Part shown: in pieces, positions 21,567 to 34,556 of the stretch
How positions within the stretch are numbered: the stretch's first letter is position 1
How the letters are laid out: every line of letters starts with the position of its first letter
Source: Hippasteria phrygiana
Lineage: Eukaryota; Echinodermata; Asteroidea; Valvatida; Goniasteridae
Direction: 5' to 3'
Length of the DNA stretch: 64,000 bases
Assembly: GCA_037893225.1 (NCBI GenBank)
Contig: JAZGUH010000373.1
Coordinates: 1 to 64,000, forward strand
Notes under the pieces: generated by a model
What the model was told of the DNA's origin: nothing
What the model saw: only the letters and a program-made list of their open reading frames with translations
Database searches by the model: none
Position numbers and translations under genes: made by a program

Positions 21567-23886
21567 CACAAGTGTTAACTCTAAGAAGCCGCCGATAATT
21601 GCAACATGTAGCGCCAGATCTAAGCTATCCATACATGTCAAAATTACTGAATTTGGTTGATATTTCATGCAATTATGAATGAGTAAAGCAAGTCCATACC
21701 CCAGGGAATTTGACATGCATGGAGCAATAAATAGACGGTAACATGTACACAGATGTTGGCCGGAAAGAAAATAAACATTGCGAGGTTTGAATTTTCTCCA
21801 CAAGTTTTAACTCTAGGAAGCCGCCGATGATTGCAACATGTAGCGCCAGATCTAAGCTATCCATACATGTCAAAATTACTGTATTTGGTTGATATTTCAT
21901 GCAATTATGAATGAGTAGAGCAAGTCCATACCCCAGGGAATTTGACAGGCATGGAGCAATAAATAGAAGGTAATATGCACACAGATGTTGGCCGGAAAGA
22001 AAATAAACATTGCGAGGTTTGAATTTTCTCCACAAGTTTGAACTCTAGGAAGCCGCCGATGATTGCAACATGTAGCGCCAGATCTAAGCTATCCATACAT
22101 GTCAAAATTACTGCATTTGGTTGATATTTCATGCAATTATGAATGAATAAAGCAAGTCTATACCCCAGGGAATTTGACATGCATGGAGAAATAAATAGAC
22201 GGTAATATGTACACAGATGTTGGCCGGAAAGAAAATAAACATTGCGAGGTTTGAATTTTCTCCACAAGTTTTAACTCTAGGAAGCCGCCGATGATTGCAA
22301 CATGTAGCGCCAGATCTAAGCTATCCATACATGTCAAAATTACTGCATTTGGTTGATATTTCATGCAATTATGAATGAATAAAGCAAGTCCATACCCCAG
22401 GGAATTTGACATGCATGGAGCAATAAATAGACGGTAACATGTACACAGATGTTGGCCGGAAAGAAAATGAACATTGCGAGGTTTGAATTTTCTCCACAAG
22501 TTTTAACTCTAAGAAGCCGCCGATAATTGCAACATGTAGCGCCAGATCTAAGCTATCCATACATGTCAAAATTACTGAATTTGGTTGATATTTCATGCAA
22601 TTATGAATGAGTAAAGCAAGTCCATACCCCAGGGAATTTGACATGCATGGAGCAATAAATAGACGGTAACATGTACACAGATGTTGGCCGGAAAGAAAAT
22701 AAACATTGCGAGGTTTGAATATTCTCCACAAGTTTTAACTCTAGGAAGCCGCCGATGATTGCAACATGTAGCGCCATATCTAAGCTATCCATACATGTCA
22801 AAATTACTGTATTTGGTTGATATTTCATGCAATTATGAATGAGTAGAGCAAGTCCATACCCCAGGGAATTTGACAGGCATGGAGCAATAAATAGAAGGTA
22901 ATATGCACACAGATGTTGGCCGGAAAGAAAATAAACATTGCGAGGTTTGAATTTTCTCCACAAGTTTTAACTCTAGGAAGCCGCCGATGATTGCAACATG
23001 TAGCGCCAGATCTAAGCTATCCATACATGTCAAAATTACTGCATTTGGTTGATATTTCATGCAATTATGAATGAATAAAGCAAGTCTATACCCCAGGGAA
23101 TTTGACATGCATGGAGAAATAAATAGACGGTAATATGTACACAGATGTTGGCCGGAAAGAAAATATACATTGCGAGGTTTGAATTTTCTCCACAAGTGTT
23201 AACTCTAAGAAGCCGCCGATAATTGCAACATGTAGCGCCAGATCTAAGCTATCCATACATGTCAAAATTACTGAATTTGGTTGATATTTCATGCAATTAT
23301 GAATGAGTAAAGCAAGTCCATACCCCAGGGAATTTGACATGCATGGAGCAATAAATAGACGGTAATATGCACACAGATGTTGGCCGGAAAGAAAATAAAC
23401 ATTGCGAGGTTTGAATTTTCTCCACAAGTTTTAACTCTAAGAAGCCGCCGATAATTGCAACATGTAGCGCCAGATCTAAGCTATCCATACATGTCACAAT
23501 TACTGAATTTGGTTGATATTTCATGCAATTATGAATGAGTAAAGCAGGTCCATACCCCAGGGAATTTGACATGCATGGAGCAATAAATAGAAGGTAATAT
23601 GCACACAGATGTTGGCCGGAAAGAAAATAAACATTGCGAGGTTTGAATTTTCTCCACAAGTGTTAACTCTAAGAAGCCGCCGATAATTGCAACATGTAGC
23701 GCCAGATCTAAGCTATCCATACATGTCAAAATTACTGAATTTGGTTGATATTTCATGCAATTATGAATGAGTAAAGCAAGTCCATACCCCAGGGAATTTG
23801 ACATGCATGGAGCAATAAATAGACGGTAACATGTACACAGATGTTGGCCGGAAAGAAAATAAACATTGCGAGGTTTGAATTTTCTC
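21567..23886. repeat. Irregular segment I-C-D-L-M-C-D-E-H-I
   Basis: Ten units of 232 bp with no clear internal HOR. The unit at 22263 is L following D directly. The C at 22727 has g51 changed to t at 22777, which removes the AGATCT site present in every other unit. The H at 23423 has g for a in 'aagcaggtcc'. The unit at 23191 has 'gacggtaatatgc', a mix of E and C/H sites. Confidence 0.75.
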
Positions 23887-26800
23887 CACAATTTTTAACT
23901 CTAGGAAGCCGCCGATGATTGCAACATGTAGCGCCAGATCTAAGCTATCCATACATGTCAAAATTACTGTATTTGGTTGATATTTCATGCAATTATGAAT
24001 GAGTAGAGCAAGTCCATACCCCAGGGAATTTGACAGGCATGGAGCAATAAATAGAAGGTAATATGCACACAGATGTTGGCCGGAAAGAAAATAAACATTG
24101 CGAGGTTTGAATTTTCTCCACAAGTTTTAACTCTAGGAAGCCGCCGATGATTGCAACATGTAGCGCCAGATCTAAGCTATCCATACATGTCAAAATTACT
24201 GCATTTGGTTGATATTTCATGCAATTATGAATGAATAAAGCAAGTCTATACCCCAGGGAATTTGACATGCATGGAGAAATAAATAGACGGTAATATGTAC
24301 ACAGATGTTGGCCGGAAAGAAAATAAACATTGCGAGGTTTGAATTTTCTCCACAAGTGTTAACTCTAAGAAGCCGCCGATAATTGCAACATGTAGCGCCA
24401 GATCTAAGCTATCCATACATGTCAAAATTACTGAATTTGGTTGATATTTCATGCAATTATGAATGAGTAAAGCAAGTCCATACCCCAGGGAATTTGACAT
24501 GCATGGAGCAATAAATAGACGGTAACATGTACACAGATGTTGGCCGGAAAGAAAATAAACATTGCGAGGTTTGAATTTTCTCCACAAGTGTTAACTCTAA
24601 GAAGCCGCCGATAATTGCAACATGTAGCGCCAGATCTAAGCTATCCATACATGTCAAAATTACTGAATTTGGTTGATATTTCATGCAATTAAGAATGAGT
24701 AAAGCAAGTCCATACCCCAGGGAATTTGACATGCATGGAGCAATAAATAGACGGTAACATGTACACAGATGTTGGCCGGAAAGAAAATAAACATTGCGAG
24801 GTTTGAATATTCTCCACAAGTTTTAACTCTAGGAAGCCGCCGATGATTGCAACATGTAGCGCCAGATCTAAGCTATCCATACATGTCAAAATTACTGTAT
24901 TTGGTTGATATTTCATGCAATTATGAATGAGTAGAGCAAGTCCATACCCCAGGGAATTTGACAGGCATGGAGCAATAAATAGAAGGTAATATGCACACAG
25001 ATGTTGGCCGGAAAGAAAATAAACATTGCGAGGTTTGAATTTTCTCCACAAGTTTTAACTCTAGGAAGCCGCCGATGATTGCAACATGTAGCGCCAGATC
25101 TAAGCTATCCATACATGTCAAAATTACTGCATTTGGTTGATATTTCATGCAATTATGAATGAATAAAGCAAGTCCATACCCCAGGGAATTTGACATGCAT
25201 GGAGCAATAAATAGACGGTAACATGTACACAGATGTTGGCCGGAAAGAAAATGAACATTGCGAGGTTTGAATTTTCTCCACAAGTTTTAACTCTAAGAAG
25301 CCGCCGATAATTGCAACATGTAGCGCCAGATCTAAGCTATCCATACATGTCAAAATTACTGTATTTGGTTGATATTTCATGCAATTATGAATGAGTAGAG
25401 CAAGTCCATACCCCAGGGAATTTGACAGGCATGGAGCAATAAATAGAAGGTAATATGCACACAGATGTTGGCCGGAAAGAAAATAAACATTGCGAGGTTT
25501 GAATTTTCTCCACAAGTTTTAACTCTAGGAAGCCGCCGATGATTGCAACATGTAGCGCCAGATCTAAGCTATCCATACATGTCAAAATTACTGAATTTGG
25601 TTGATATTTCATGCAATTATGAATGAGTAAAGCAAGTCCATACCCCAGGGAATTTGACATGCATGGAGCAATAAATAGACGGTAACATGTACACAGATGT
25701 TGGCCGGAAAGAAAATAAACATTGCGAGGTTTGAATTTTCTCCACAATTTTTAACTCTAGGAAGCCGCCGATAATTGCAACATGTAGCGCCAGATCTAAG
25801 CTATCCATACATGTCAAAATTACTGTATTTGGTTGATATTTCATGCAATTATGAATGAGTAGAGCAAGTCCATACCCCAGGGAATTTGACAGGCATGGAG
25901 CAATAAATAGAAGGTAATATGCACACAGATGTTGGCCGGAAAGAAAATAAACATTGCGAGGTTTGAATTTTCTCCACAAGTTTTAACTCTAGGAAGCCGC
26001 CGATGATTGCAACATGTAGCGCCAGATCTAAGCTATCCATACATGTCAAAATTACTGCATTTGGTTGATATTTCATGCAATTATGAATGAATAAAGCAAG
26101 TCTATACCCCAGGGAATTTGACATGCATGGAGAAATAAATAGACGGTAATATGTACACAGATGTTGGCCGGAAAGAAAATAAACATTGCGAGGTTTGAAT
26201 TTTCTCCACAAGTGTTAACTCTAAGAAGCCGCCGATAATTGCAACATGTAGCGCCAGATCTAAGCTATCCATACATGTCAAAATTACTGAATTTGGTTGA
26301 TATTTCATGCAATTATGAATGAGTAAAGCAAGTCCATACCCCAGGGAATTTGACATGCATGGAGCAATAAATAGACGGTAACATGTACACAGATGTTGGC
26401 CGGAAAGAAAATAAACATTGCGAGGTTTGAATTTTCTCCACAAGTGTTAACTCTAAGAAGCCGCCGATAATTGCAACATGTAGCGCCAGATCTAAGCTAT
26501 CCATACATGTCAAAATTACTGAATTTGGTTGATATTTCATGCAATTAAGAATGAGTAAAGCAAGTCCATACCCCAGGGAATTTGACATGCATGGAGCAAT
26601 AAATAGACGGTAACATGTACACAGATGTTGGCCGGAAAGAAAATAAACATTGCGAGGTTTGAATATTCTCCACAAGTTTTAACTCTAGGAAGCCGCCGAT
26701 GATTGCAACATGTAGCGCCAGATCTAAGCTATCCATACATGTCAAAATTACTGTATTTGGTTGATATTTCATGCAATTATGAATGAGTAGAGCAAGTCCA

Positions 26801-27134
26801 TACCCCAGGGAATTTGACAGGCATGGAGCAATAAATAGAAGGTAATATGCACACAGATGTTGGCCGGAAAGAAAATAAACATTGCGAGGTTTGAATTTTC
26901 TCCACAAGTTTTAACTCTAGGAAGCCGCCGATGATTGCAACATGTAGCGCCAGATCTAAGCTATCCATACATGTCAAAATTACTGCATTTGGTTGATATT
27001 TCATGCAATTATGAATGAATAAAGCAAGTCCATACCCCAGGGAATTTGACATGCATGGAGCAATAAATAGACGGTAACATGTACACAGATGTTGGCCGGA
27101 AAGAAAATGAACATTGCGAGGTTTGAATTTTCTC
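23887..27134. repeat. 8-monomer HOR C-D-E-K-C-L-(M/C)-(D/B), period 1856 bp
   Basis: The first copy is 23887-25742. The second, 25743-27134, matches for six units (C-D-E-K-C-L) and then continues with a normal M at 27135. The two units that close the first copy are hybrids: 25279 is M on the left (t8, a18, a31) and C on the right (t84, g120, g150); 25511 is D on the left (g18, g31) and B on the right (a84, c170). Both breakpoints lie between positions 31 and 84. The first C differs at position 31 between copies. Confidence 0.85.
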
Positions 27135-27830
27135 CACAAGTTTTAACTCTAAGAAGCCGCCGATAATTGCAACATGTAGCGCCAGATCTAAGCTATCCAT
27201 ACATGTCAAAATTACTGAATTTGGTTGATATTTCATGCAATTATGAATGAGTAAAGCAAGTCCATACCCCAGGGAATTTGACATGCATGGAGCAATAAAT
27301 AGACGGTAACATGTACACAGATGTTGGCCGGAAAGAAAATAAACATTGCGAGGTTTGAATATTCTCCACAAGTTTTAACTCTAGGAAGCCGCCGATGATT
27401 GCAACATGTAGCGCCAGATCTAAGCTATCCATACATGTCAAAATTACTGAATTTGGTTGATATTTCATGCAATTATGAATGAGTAAAGCAAGTCCATACC
27501 CCAGGGAATTTGACATGCATGGAGCAATAAATAGAAGGTAACATGTACACAGATGTTGGCCGGAAAGAAAATATACATTGCGAGGTTTGAATTTTCTCCA
27601 CAATTTTTAACTCTAGGAAGCCGCCGATAATTGCAACATGTAGCGCCAGATCTAAGCTATCCATACATGTCAAAATTACTGAATTTGGTTGATATTTCAT
27701 GCAATTATGAATGAGTAAAGCAAGTCCATACCCCAGGGAATTTGACATGCATGGAGCAATAAATAGACGGTAACATGTACACAGATGTTGGCCGGAAAGA
27801 AAATAAACATTGCGAGGTTTGAATTTTCTC
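27135..27830. repeat. Linker M-N-X
   Basis: Three units start at 27135, 27367 and 27599. They continue the order E-K-C-L-M-N-X-C-D-E* that begins at 26207 and recurs at 42676. The N at 27367 has a private a170 ('gaaggtaac'). Confidence 0.8.
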
Positions 27831-29221
27831 CACAAGTTTTAACTCTAGGAAGCCGCCGATGATTGCAACATGTAGCGCCAGATCTAAGCTATCCATACAT
27901 GTCAAAATTACTGTATTTGGTTGATATTTCATGCAATTATGAATGAGTAGAGCAAGTCCATACCCCAGGGAATTTGACAGGCATGGAGCAATAAATAGAA
28001 GGTAATATGCACACAGATGTTGGCCGGAAAGAAAATAAACATTGCGAGGTTTGAATTTTCTCCACAAGTTTGAACTCTAGGAAGCCGCCGATGATTGCAA
28101 CATGTAGCGCCAGATCTAAGCTATCCATACATGTCAAAATTACTGCATTTGGTTGATATTTCATGCAATTATGAATGAATAAAGCAAGTCTATACCCCAG
28201 GGAATTTGACATGCATGGAGAAATAAATAGACGGTAATATGTACACAGATGTTGGCCGGAAAGAAAATAAACATTGCGAGGTTTGAATTTTCTCCACAAG
28301 TGTTAACTCTAAGAAGCCGCCGATAATTGCAACATGTAGCGCCAGATCTAAGCTATCCATACATGTCAAAAGTACTGAATTTGGTTGATATTTCATGCAA
28401 TTATGAATGAGTAAAGCAAGTCCATACCCCAGGGAATTTGACATGCATGGAGCAATAAATAGACGGTAACATGTACACAGATGTTGGCCGGAAAGAAAAT
28501 AAACATTGCGAGGTTTGAATTTTCTCCACAAGTGTTAACTCTAAGAAGCCGCCGATAATTGCAACATGTAGCGCCAGATCTAAGCTATCCGTACATGTCA
28601 AAATTACTGAATTTGGTTGATATTTCATGCAATTATGAATGAGTAAAGCAAGTCCATACCCCAGGGAATTTGACATGCATGGAGCAATAAATAGACGGTA
28701 ACATGTACACAGATGTTGGCCGGAAAGAAAATAAACATTGCGAGGTTTGAATATTCTCCACAAGTTTTAACTCTAGGAAGCCGCCGATGATTGCAACATG
28801 TAGCGCCAGATCTAAGCTATCCATACATGTCAAAATTACTGTATTTGGTTTATATTTCATGCAATTATGAATGAGTAAAGCAAGTCATACCCTAGGGAAT
28901 TTGACAGGCATGGAGCAATAAATAGAAGGTAATATGCACACAGATGTTGGCCGGAAAGAAAATAAACATTGCGAGGTTTGAATTTTCTCCACAAGTTTTA
29001 ACTCTAAGAAGCCGCCGATAATTGCAACATGTAGCGCCAGATCTAAGCTATCCATACATGTCACAATTACTGAATTTGGTTGATATTTCATGCAATTATG
29101 AATGAGTAAAGCAAGTCCATACCCCAGGGAATTTGACATGCATGGAGCAATAAATAGAAGGTAATATGCACACAGATGTTGGCCGGAAAGAAAATAAACA
29201 TTGCGAGGTTTGAATTTTCTC
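27831..29221. repeat. E* block, second copy: C-D-E*-F-G-H
   Basis: Units start at 27831, 28063, 28295, 28527, 28759 (231 bp) and 28990. It carries g10 in D, g78 in E* and a75 in G. The F has g at position 65 (28591), a change shared only with the F at 32470, so these two blocks are nearest relatives. The H at 28990 also opens the H-I-C trimer that follows. Confidence 0.88.
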
Positions 29222-30381
29222 CACAAGTGTTAACTCTAAGAAGCCGCCGATAATTGCAACATGTAGCGCCAGATCTAAGCTATCCATACATGTCAAAATT
29301 ACTGAATTTGGTTGATATTTCATGCAATTATGAATGAGTAAAGCAAGTCCATACCCCAGGGAATTTGACATGCATGGAGCAATAAATAGACGGTAACATG
29401 TACACAGATGTTGGCCGGAAAGAAAATAAACATTGCGAGGTTTGAATTTTCTCCACAAGTTTTAACTCTAGGAAGCCGCCGATGATTGCAACATGTAGCG
29501 CCAGATCTAAGCTATCCATACATGTCAAAATTACTGTATTTGGTTGATATTTCATGCAATTATGAATGAGTAGAGCAAGTCCATACCCCAGGGAATTTGA
29601 CAGGCATGGAGCAATAAATAGAAGGTAATATGCACACAGATGTTGGCCGGAAAGAAAATAAACATTGCGAGGTTTGAATTTTCTCCACAAGTTTTAACTC
29701 TAAGAAGCCGCCGATAATTGCAACATGTAGCGCCAGATCTAAGCTATCCATACATGTCACAATTACTGAATTTGGTTGATATTTCATGCAATTATGAATG
29801 AGTAAAGCAAGTCCATACCCCAGGGAATTTGACATGCATGGAGCAATAAATAGAAGGTAATATGCACACAGATGTTGGCCGGAAAGAAAATAAACATTGC
29901 GAGGTTTGAATTTTCTCCACAAGTGTTAACTCTAAGAAGCCGCCGATAATTGCAACATGTAGCGCCAGATCTAAGCTATCCATACATGTCAAAATTACTG
30001 AATTTGGTTGATATTTCATGCAATTATGAATGAGTAAAGCAAGTCCATACCCCAGGGAATTTGACATGCATGGAGCAATAAATAGACGGTAACATGTACA
30101 CAGATGTTGGCCGGAAAGAAAATAAACATTGCGAGGTTTGAATTTTCTCCACAAGTTTTAACTCTAGGAAGCCGCCGATGATTGCAACATGTAGCGCCAG
30201 ATCTAAGCTATCCATACATGTCAAAATTACTGTATTTGGTTGATATTTCATGCAATTATGAATGAGTAGAGCAAGTCCATACCCCAGGGAATTTGACAGG
30301 CATGGAGCAATAAATAGAAGGTAATATGCACACAGATGTTGGCCGGAAAGAAAATAAACATTGCGAGGTTTGAATTTTCTC
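28990..30381. repeat. 3-monomer HOR H-I-C, two copies of 696 bp
   Basis: Copies are 28990-29685 and 29686-30381. C to H is not a normal succession, so the junction at 29686 marks a local tandem duplication. The unit in I position has a208 in both copies, making it indistinguishable from E. Confidence 0.82.
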
Positions 30382-31541
30382 CACAAGTTTGAACTCTAGG
30401 AAGCCGCCGATGATTGCAACATGTAGCGCCAGATCTAAGCTATCCATACATGTCAAAATTACTGCATTTGGTTGATATTTCATGCAATTATGAATGAATA
30501 AAGCAAGTCTATACCCCAGGGAATTTGACATGCATGGAGAAATAAATAGACGGTAATATGTACACAGATGTTGGCCGGAAAGAAAATAAACATTGCGAGG
30601 TTTGAATTTTCTCCACAAGTGTTAACTCTAAGAAGCCGCCGATAATTGCAACATGTAGCGCCAGATCTAAGCTATCCATACATGTCAAAATTACTGAATT
30701 TGGTTGATATTTCATGCAATTATGAATGAGTAAAGCAAGTCCATACCCCAGGGAATTTGACATGCATGGAGCAATAAATAGACGGTAACATGTACACAGA
30801 TGTTGGCCGGAAAGAAAATAAACATTGCGAGGTTTGAATTTTCTCCACAAGTGTTAACTCTAAGAAGCCGCCGATAATTGCAACATGTAGCGCCAGATCT
30901 AAGCTATCCATACATGTCAAAATTACTGTATTTGGTTGATATTTCATGCAATTATGAATGAGTAGAGCAAGTCCATACCCCAGGGAATTTGACAGGCATG
31001 GAGCAATAAATAGAAGGTAATATGCACACAGATGTTGGCCGGAAAGAAAATAAACATTGCGAGGTTTGAATTTTCTCCACAAGTTTTAACTCTAGGAAGC
31101 CGCCGATGATTGCAACATGTAGCGCCAGATCTAAGCTATCCATACATGTCAAAATTACTGCATTTGGTTGATATTTCATGCAATTATGAATGAATAAAGC
31201 AAGTCTATACCCCAGGGAATTTGACATGCATGGAGAAATAAATAGACGGTAATATGTACACAGATGTTGGCCGGAAAGAAAATAAACATTGCGAGGTTTG
31301 AATTTTCTCCACAAGTGTTAACTCTAAGAAGCCGCCGATAATTGCAACATGTAGCGCCAGATCTAAGCTATCCATACATGTCAAAATTACTGAATTTGGT
31401 TGATATTTCATGCAATTATGAATGAGTAAAGCAAGTCCATACCCCAGGGAATTTGACATGCATGGAGCAATAAATAGACGGTAACATGTACACAGATGTT
31501 GGCCGGAAAGAAAATAAACATTGCGAGGTTTGAATTTTCTC
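30150..31541. repeat. 3-monomer HOR C-D-E, two copies of 696 bp
   Basis: Copies are 30150-30845 and 30846-31541, the first C being shared with the preceding trimer. The second C is a hybrid with g8, a18 and a31 on the left (E- or F-like) and t84, g120, g150 on the right, so the duplication joint lies between positions 31 and 84. The D of the first copy has g10, that of the second t10. Confidence 0.8.
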
Positions 31542-31773
31542 CACAAGTTTTAACTCTAAGAAGCCGCCGATAATTGCAACATGTAGCGCCAGATCTAAGC
31601 TATCCATACATGTCACAATTACTGAATTTGGTTGATATTTCATGCAATTATGAATGAGTAAAGCAAGTCCATACCCCAGGGAATTTGACATGCATGGAGC
31701 AATAAATAGACGGTAACATGTACACAGATGTTGGCCGGAAAGAAAATAAACATTGCGAGGTTTGAATTTTCTC
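31542..31773. repeat. H/B hybrid monomer
   Basis: This unit has t8 and c75 of H but 'gacggtaac' (c170, c176) of B or E on its right side. The exchange lies between positions 75 and 170. It joins the C-D-E trimer to the third E* block. Confidence 0.75.
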
Positions 31774-33628
31774 CACAAGTTTTAACTCTAGGAAGCCGCC
31801 GATGATTGCAACATGTAGCGCCAGATCTAAGCTATCCATACATGTCAAAATTACTGTATTTGGTTGATATTTCATGCAATTATGAATGAGTAGAGCAAGT
31901 CCATACCCCAGGGAATTTGACAGGCATGGAGCAATAAATAGAAGGTAATATGCACACAGATGTTGGCCGGAAAGAAAATAAACATTGCGAGGTTTGAATT
32001 TTCTCCACAAGTTTGAACTCTAGGAAGCCGCCGATGATTGCAACATGTAGCGCCAGATCTAAGCTATCCATACATGTCAAAATTACTGCATTTGGTTGAT
32101 ATTTCATGCAATTATGAATGAATAAAGCAAGTCTATACCCCAGGGAATTTGACATGCATGGAGAAATAAATAGACGGTAATATGTACACAGATGTTGGCC
32201 GGAAAGAAAATAAACATTGCGAGGTTTGAATTTTCTCCACAAGTGTTAACTCTAAGAAGCCGCCGATAATTGCAACATGTAGCGCCAGATCTAAGCTATC
32301 CATACATGTCAAAAGTACTGAATTTGGTTGATATTTCATGCAATTATGAATGAGTAAAGCAAGTCCATACCCCAGGGAATTTGACATGCATGGAGCAATA
32401 AATAGACGGTAACATGTACACAGATGTTGGCCGGAAAGAAAATAAACATTGCGAGGTTTGAATTTTCTCCACAAGTGTTAACTCTAAGAAGCCGCCGATA
32501 ATTGCAACATGTAGCGCCAGATCTAAGCTATCCGTACATGTCAAAATTACTGAATTTGGTTGATATTTCATGCAATTATGAATGAGTAAAGCAAGTCCAT
32601 ACCCCAGGGAATTTGACATGCATGGAGCAATAAATAGACGGTAACATGTACACAGATGTTGGCCGGAAAGAAAATAAACATTGCGAGGTTTGAATATTCT
32701 CCACAAGTTTTAACTCTAGGAAGCCGCCGATGATTGCAACATGTAGCGCCAGATCTAAGCTATCCATACATGTCAAAATTACTGTATTTGGTTTATATTT
32801 CATGCAATTATGAATGAGTAAAGCAAGTCATACCCTAGGGAATTTGACAGGCATGGAGCAATAAATAGAAGGTAATATGCACACAGATGTTGGCCGGAAA
32901 GAAAATAAACATTGCGAGGTTTGAATTTTCTCCACAAGTTTTAACTCTAAGAAGCCGCCGATAATTGCAACATGTAGCGCCAGATCTAAGCTATCCATAC
33001 ATGTCACAATTACTGAATTTGGTTGATATTTCATGCAATTATGAATGAGTAAAGCAAGTCCATACCCCAGGGAATTTGACATGCATGGAGCAATAAATAG
33101 AAGGTAATATGCACACAGATGTTGGCCGGAAAGAAAATAAACATTGCGAGGTTTGAATTTTCTCCACAAGTGTTAACTCTAAGAAGCCGCCGATAATTGC
33201 AACATGTAGCGCCAGATCTAAGCTATCCATACATGTCAAAATTACTGAATTTGGTTGATATTTCATGCAATTATGAATGAGTAAAGCAAGTCCATACCCC
33301 AGGGAATTTGACATGCATGGAGCAATAAATAGACGGTAACATGTACACAGATGTTGGCCGGAAAGAAAATAAACATTGCGAGGTTTGAATTTTCTCCACA
33401 AGTTTTAACTCTAGGAAGCCGCCGATGATTGCAACATGTAGCGCCAGATCTAAGCTATCCATACATGTCAAAATTACTGTATTTGGTTGATATTTCATGC
33501 AATTATGAATGAGTAGAGCAAGTCCATACCCCAGGGAATTTGACAGGCATGGAGCAATAAATAGAAGGTAATATGCACACAGATGTTGGCCGGAAAGAAA
33601 ATAAACATTGCGAGGTTTGAATTTTCTC
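31774..33628. repeat. E* block, third copy: C-D-E*-F-G-H-I-C
   Basis: Units start at 31774, 32006, 32238, 32470, 32702 (231 bp), 32933, 33165 and 33397. The block lies 3943 bp (17 units minus one base) downstream of the copy at 27831. Both share g65 in F (32534 here), and the match continues through the I and C units that follow. Confidence 0.87.
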
Positions 33629-34556
33629 CACAAGTTTTAACTCTAGGAAGCCGCCGATGATTGCAACATGTAGCGCCAGATCTAAGCTATCCATACATGT
33701 CAAAATTACTGCATTTGGTTGATATTTCATGCAATTATGAATGAATAAAGCAAGTCTATACCCCAGGGAATTTGACATGCATGGAGAAATAAATAGACGG
33801 TAATATGTACACAGATGTTGGCCGGAAAGAAAATAAACATTGCGAGGTTTGAATTTTCTCCACAAGTGTTAACTCTAAGAAGCCGCCGATAATTGCAACA
33901 TGTAGCGCCAGATCTAAGCTATCCATACATGTCAAAATTACTGAATTTGGTTGATATTTCATGCAATTATGAATGAGTAAAGCAAGTCCATACCCCAGGG
34001 AATTTGACATGCATGGAGCAATAAATAGACGGTAACATGTACACAGATGTTGGCCGGAAAGAAAATAAACATTGCGAGGTTTGAATTTTCTCCACAAGTT
34101 TTAACTCTAAGAAGCCGCCGATAATTGCAACATGTAGCGCCAGATCTAAGCTATCCATACATGTCAAAATTACTGAATTTGGTTGATATTTCATGCAATT
34201 ATGAATGAGTAAAGCAAGTCCATACCCCAGGGAATTTGACATGCATGGAGCAATAAATAGACGGTAACATGTACACAGATGTTGGCCGGAAAGAAAATAA
34301 ACATTGCGAGGTTTGAATTTTCTCCACAATTTTTAACTCTAGGAAGCCGCCGATGATTGCAACATGTAGCGCCAGATCTAAGCTATCCATACATGTCAAA
34401 ATTACTGTATTTGGTTGATATTTCATGCAATTATGAATGAGTAGAGCAAGTCCATACCCCAGGGAATTTGACAGGCATGGAGCAATAAATAGAAGGTAAT
34501 ATGCACACAGATGTTGGCCGGAAAGAAAATAAACATTGCGAGGTTTGAATTTTCTC
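33629..34556. repeat. Linker D-E-B-C
   Basis: Units start at 33629, 33861, 34093 and 34325. E followed by B is not seen in the basic HOR. The C at 34325 has the 'aatttttaa' left end that normally follows B. Confidence 0.78.

Noticed and set aside
22727..22958. Loss of AGATCT as a functional change
   Set aside because: It is a single g to t change in one unit of about 275 and has no visible consequence in its neighbours.
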